From assembly GCF_963665355.1 (NCBI RefSeq), contig NZ_OY762229.1, forward strand, positions 5,434,501-5,498,500: 64,000 nt of DNA, written 5' to 3'. This document shows positions 62,350 through 64,000 of this stretch, piece by piece. Position numbers and translations under genes: made by a program. Numbering within the stretch: the stretch's first letter is position 1; each line of letters opens with the position of its first letter. The notes under the pieces were generated by a model that was not told the DNA's origin, did no database searches, and saw only the letters and a list, made by a program, of their open reading frames with translations. Origin of the DNA: an uncultured Desulfobacter sp. (GTDB taxonomy: Bacteria > Desulfobacterota > Desulfobacteria > Desulfobacterales > Desulfobacteraceae).

Positions 62350-62979
62350 ATGATACATGGAAAATATTTTATAAGCCTGCCCTGCCTGATGATCTTTGCT
62401 CTGCTTTTTAACGGTACGGCCCTTGCGCACAAGGTCACTGTGTTTGCCTGGGTGGAAGGAAACACTGTTCTGGGAGAAAGTAAATTCAGCGGAGGAAAAA
62501 AGGCCCAGAAAGCGGAAATCATTGTCTGGGATTTAGAAGGAAAAGAACTTCTGCGTACCAAAACCAATGAAAAAGGAGAATTCTCATTCCCCCTCCCCGG
62601 AAAAACGGCCATGCGTATAGAATTGATTGCCGGAATGGGGCATAAGGCGGAATGGATTATTCCCCTTGAAGATATTGATGACACCGCCTTGGCTGCCCCC
62701 TCCGGAGATACCGTGAAACCTGTTCCGGAACCCGAAGAAAAAACAGATCCAGGACAGATGACACCGACAGCTGCGTCCATTGACCCGGCCCAGCTTGAAG
62801 CTATCGTTGAGAAGGCCGTAACCAGGGCATTAAATCAAAAAATCACTCCGCTGACCAAAATGGTTGCGGATCTGGAGCAGAAAGGTCCGTCCATAAATGA
62901 AATTATCGGCGGCATCGGCTACATATTCGGCCTGATGGGTGTGGCCATGTACTTTTCATCCCGCAAGAAGAAATCGTAA
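62350..62979 (+). CDS. nikL: NikL/CbiL-like membrane-anchored protein of the Co/Ni transporter
   Basis: The 209-residue protein has a signal peptide (about 1-26, FNGTALAHKV, with His directly after the cleavage site). A beta domain resembling the carboxypeptidase-regulatory fold follows (GGKKAQKAEIIVWDLEGKELLRTKTNEKGEFSFPL). Then comes a Pro/Glu linker, a short coiled coil (AIVEKAVTRALNQKITPLTKMVADLE) and a C-terminal membrane helix (GGIGYIFGLMGVAMYF) ending in basic residues. This matches NikL or CbiL-like partners of NikM-NikQ-NikO. It helps metal capture. cbiM ends 32 bases before it and cbiQ starts 12 bases after it. Confidence 0.85.
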   Translation: MIHGKYFISLPCLMIFALLFNGTALAHKVTVFAWVEGNTVLGESKFSGGKKAQKAEIIVWDLEGKELLRTKTNEKGEFSFPLPGKTAMRIELIAGMGHKAEWIIPLEDIDDTALAAPSGDTVKPVPEPEEKTDPGQMTPTAASIDPAQLEAIVEKAVTRALNQKITPLTKMVADLEQKGPSINEIIGGIGYIFGLMGVAMYFSSRKKKS

Positions 62980-62991
62980 ACAGCACCCCCC

Positions 62992-63744
62992 ATGATTGAA
63001 GAGACCTTTGCTTCGGGCCGTTCATTTATTCACAAAACAGATCCCCGGTGCAGGGTGGTGGCCGCCATCCTGCTCTGCTTTGTCATTGCCCTGGGCCGGA
63101 AAATACCCATGCTCTGGGCAGGATTTGGATTGTCCATAATACTGGTGATGTGGGCCCGCCTGAACCTTGTGGATGTGTTCAAACGCCTGTTGGCCATCTG
63201 GTTTTTTCTGCTGTTTTTATGGGCTATTCTGCCCTTTACCTGCCAGGGGGAGGTAATATGGCGAATGGGAAAACTTGGCATCACCAGACAGGGCATAGAC
63301 CTGTGCACAGCCATCACAATTAAATCCAATGCTGTTCTGCTGGTGTTTATCGCCCTGATTACCACCATGGATTTCAGCACCCTGGGCTATGCCTTGAATT
63401 TTTTCAATGCCCCGAAAAAGCTTGTACACCTGCTGCTGTTAACCTACCGGTATATTTTTGTCATTGAAGAGGAGCACCGGCGCCTGGTCCGGGCGGCAAA
63501 ACTGCGTTGCTTTCAACCCGGCACCAATATGCACACCTACAGGACCTATGCCTATCTTTGCGGCATGCTCTTTGTCCGGGCATCGGCCAGGGCCCAACGG
63601 GTTTACAATGCCATGAAATGCAGGGGATTTTCGGGCAGATTTATATGCCTGCATGAATTTGCCATTTCCCGGGCAGACAAAATCTGGACCCTGGCGATAC
63701 TGACAGCTGCAGCCTGTCTATTTTTTATGGAGACAACTCTATGA
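62992..63744 (+). CDS. cbiQ: ECF transporter transmembrane component CbiQ/NikQ
   Basis: The 250-residue T component starts MIEETFASGRSFIHKTDPRCRVV, the conserved D-P-R-x-K/R-h beginning. It has five to six membrane helices and the two coupling motifs (A-R-G type), read as RLVRAAKLRCF near residue 163 and NAMKCRGFSGRF near 203. It holds the S component CbiM and the two ATPases. Its stop overlaps the cbiO ATG in ATGA, so the last two genes are translationally coupled. Confidence 0.92.
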   Translation: MIEETFASGRSFIHKTDPRCRVVAAILLCFVIALGRKIPMLWAGFGLSIILVMWARLNLVDVFKRLLAIWFFLLFLWAILPFTCQGEVIWRMGKLGITRQGIDLCTAITIKSNAVLLVFIALITTMDFSTLGYALNFFNAPKKLVHLLLLTYRYIFVIEEEHRRLVRAAKLRCFQPGTNMHTYRTYAYLCGMLFVRASARAQRVYNAMKCRGFSGRFICLHEFAISRADKIWTLAILTAAACLFFMETTL

Positions 63745-64000
63745 CGTTATCTACGGCCATCCTGCGCCTTGAGAACATCAGCTTCAGCTACCCGGGCCAG
63801 GGCCGGGTGTTAAACGATCTGAGCCTTGAAGTCAACAAAGGGGACCGCATCGGTTTAATCGGTCCCAACGGCAGCGGAAAAACCACCCTGTTTCATATTA
63901 TCATGGGATTGCTAGCCCCGACTTCAGGCACCATTGAATTTTTCGGCACCCCTGTCAAATCACAAAAAGATTTCAAAGACATTTACAAAAAAGTAGGTTT
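63741..64000 (+). CDS. cbiO: ECF transporter ATPase CbiO/NikO (5' part)
   Basis: The first 86 residues of an ABC ATPase are visible before the window ends. Walker A is GPNGSGKTT (41-49), and the A-loop Tyr is in ISFSYPGQG. The frame continues to the last base without a stop (IYKKVGF, leading to the Q-loop region). It drives metal uptake by the CbiM-CbiQ complex. It starts four bases before the cbiQ stop. Confidence 0.9.
   Translation, partial: MTLSTAILRLENISFSYPGQGRVLNDLSLEVNKGDRIGLIGPNGSGKTTLFHIIMGLLAPTSGTIEFFGTPVKSQKDFKDIYKKVG

Overview
The window looks like chromosomal DNA of an anaerobic, metabolically versatile Deltaproteobacterium, most likely a Desulfobacteraceae-type sulfate reducer. 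This is an inference from gene content: a DUF362 polyferredoxin, a CoA- and ferredoxin-dependent 2-oxoacid oxidoreductase, an ECF Co/Ni transporter of the CbiM/NikL type, a deltaproteobacterial-style type VI secretion cluster and many sensor kinases. Base composition is balanced and the genes are tightly packed.

Layout. 1-2.2 kb: the 3' end of a chromate transporter, a YkgJ-type cysteine-cluster protein, and decayed DNA with a remnant of an ArsA/GET3-type ATPase. 2.2-5.8 kb (minus): a kinase / lipoprotein / sigma-54 regulator operon matching glrK(qseE)-qseG-glrR(qseF). 6.0-8.1 kb: a DUF362 ferredoxin protein and a DnaJ-domain protein. 8.1-13.2 kb: a nested pair of insertion sequences. A DDE-transposase element (17-bp perfect terminal repeats, 9-bp target duplication) carries in its 3' tail a complete IS66-family element (8-bp target duplication) whose operon is tnpA-tnpB-druA-like-tnpC. 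13.3-18.1 kb: a TonB-dependent receptor, a YfiR-family protein and a hybrid histidine kinase.

18.1-25.7 kb (minus): a chemosensory operon transcribed as orf503-STAS-cheY-cheA-cheW-cheR-cheB-cheD, with a double-Cache chemoreceptor facing away from it at 26.1-28.4 kb. 28.5-33.4 kb: an IHF/HU protein, a RecD2 helicase and a large protein of unknown function. 33.4-38.8 kb: a FadR-type GntR regulator opposite a 2-oxoacid:ferredoxin oxidoreductase (alpha, and a beta-gamma fusion) and an acyl-CoA synthetase, which together suggest conversion of a 2-oxo acid and a carboxylic acid to acyl-CoA.

38.9-58.5 kb (minus): a type VI secretion operon transcribed tssJ-K-L-M-A-B-C-hcp-E-F-G-H, ending in two extra genes. 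One of these resembles TssB joined to TssC. TssM is unusually long because its C-terminal domain is duplicated and a DamX-like SPOR domain is appended. No VgrG, PAAR or effector gene is present in the window. 58.9-59.8 kb: an RsbV/RsbW-like STAS and anti-sigma kinase pair. 60-64 kb: an unknown Ser/Thr-rich protein, then a cobalt/nickel uptake operon (DUF4198, cbiM/nikM, nikL, cbiQ, cbiO), cut by the window end.

The most interesting points are the DruA-like passenger inside an IS66 element, the nested insertion structure with both target duplications readable, the modified TssM, the TssB-TssC-like hybrid protein, a possible c-di-GMP-binding (MshEN-like) segment in CheA, and a CheZ-like motif in the first protein of the chemosensory operon.
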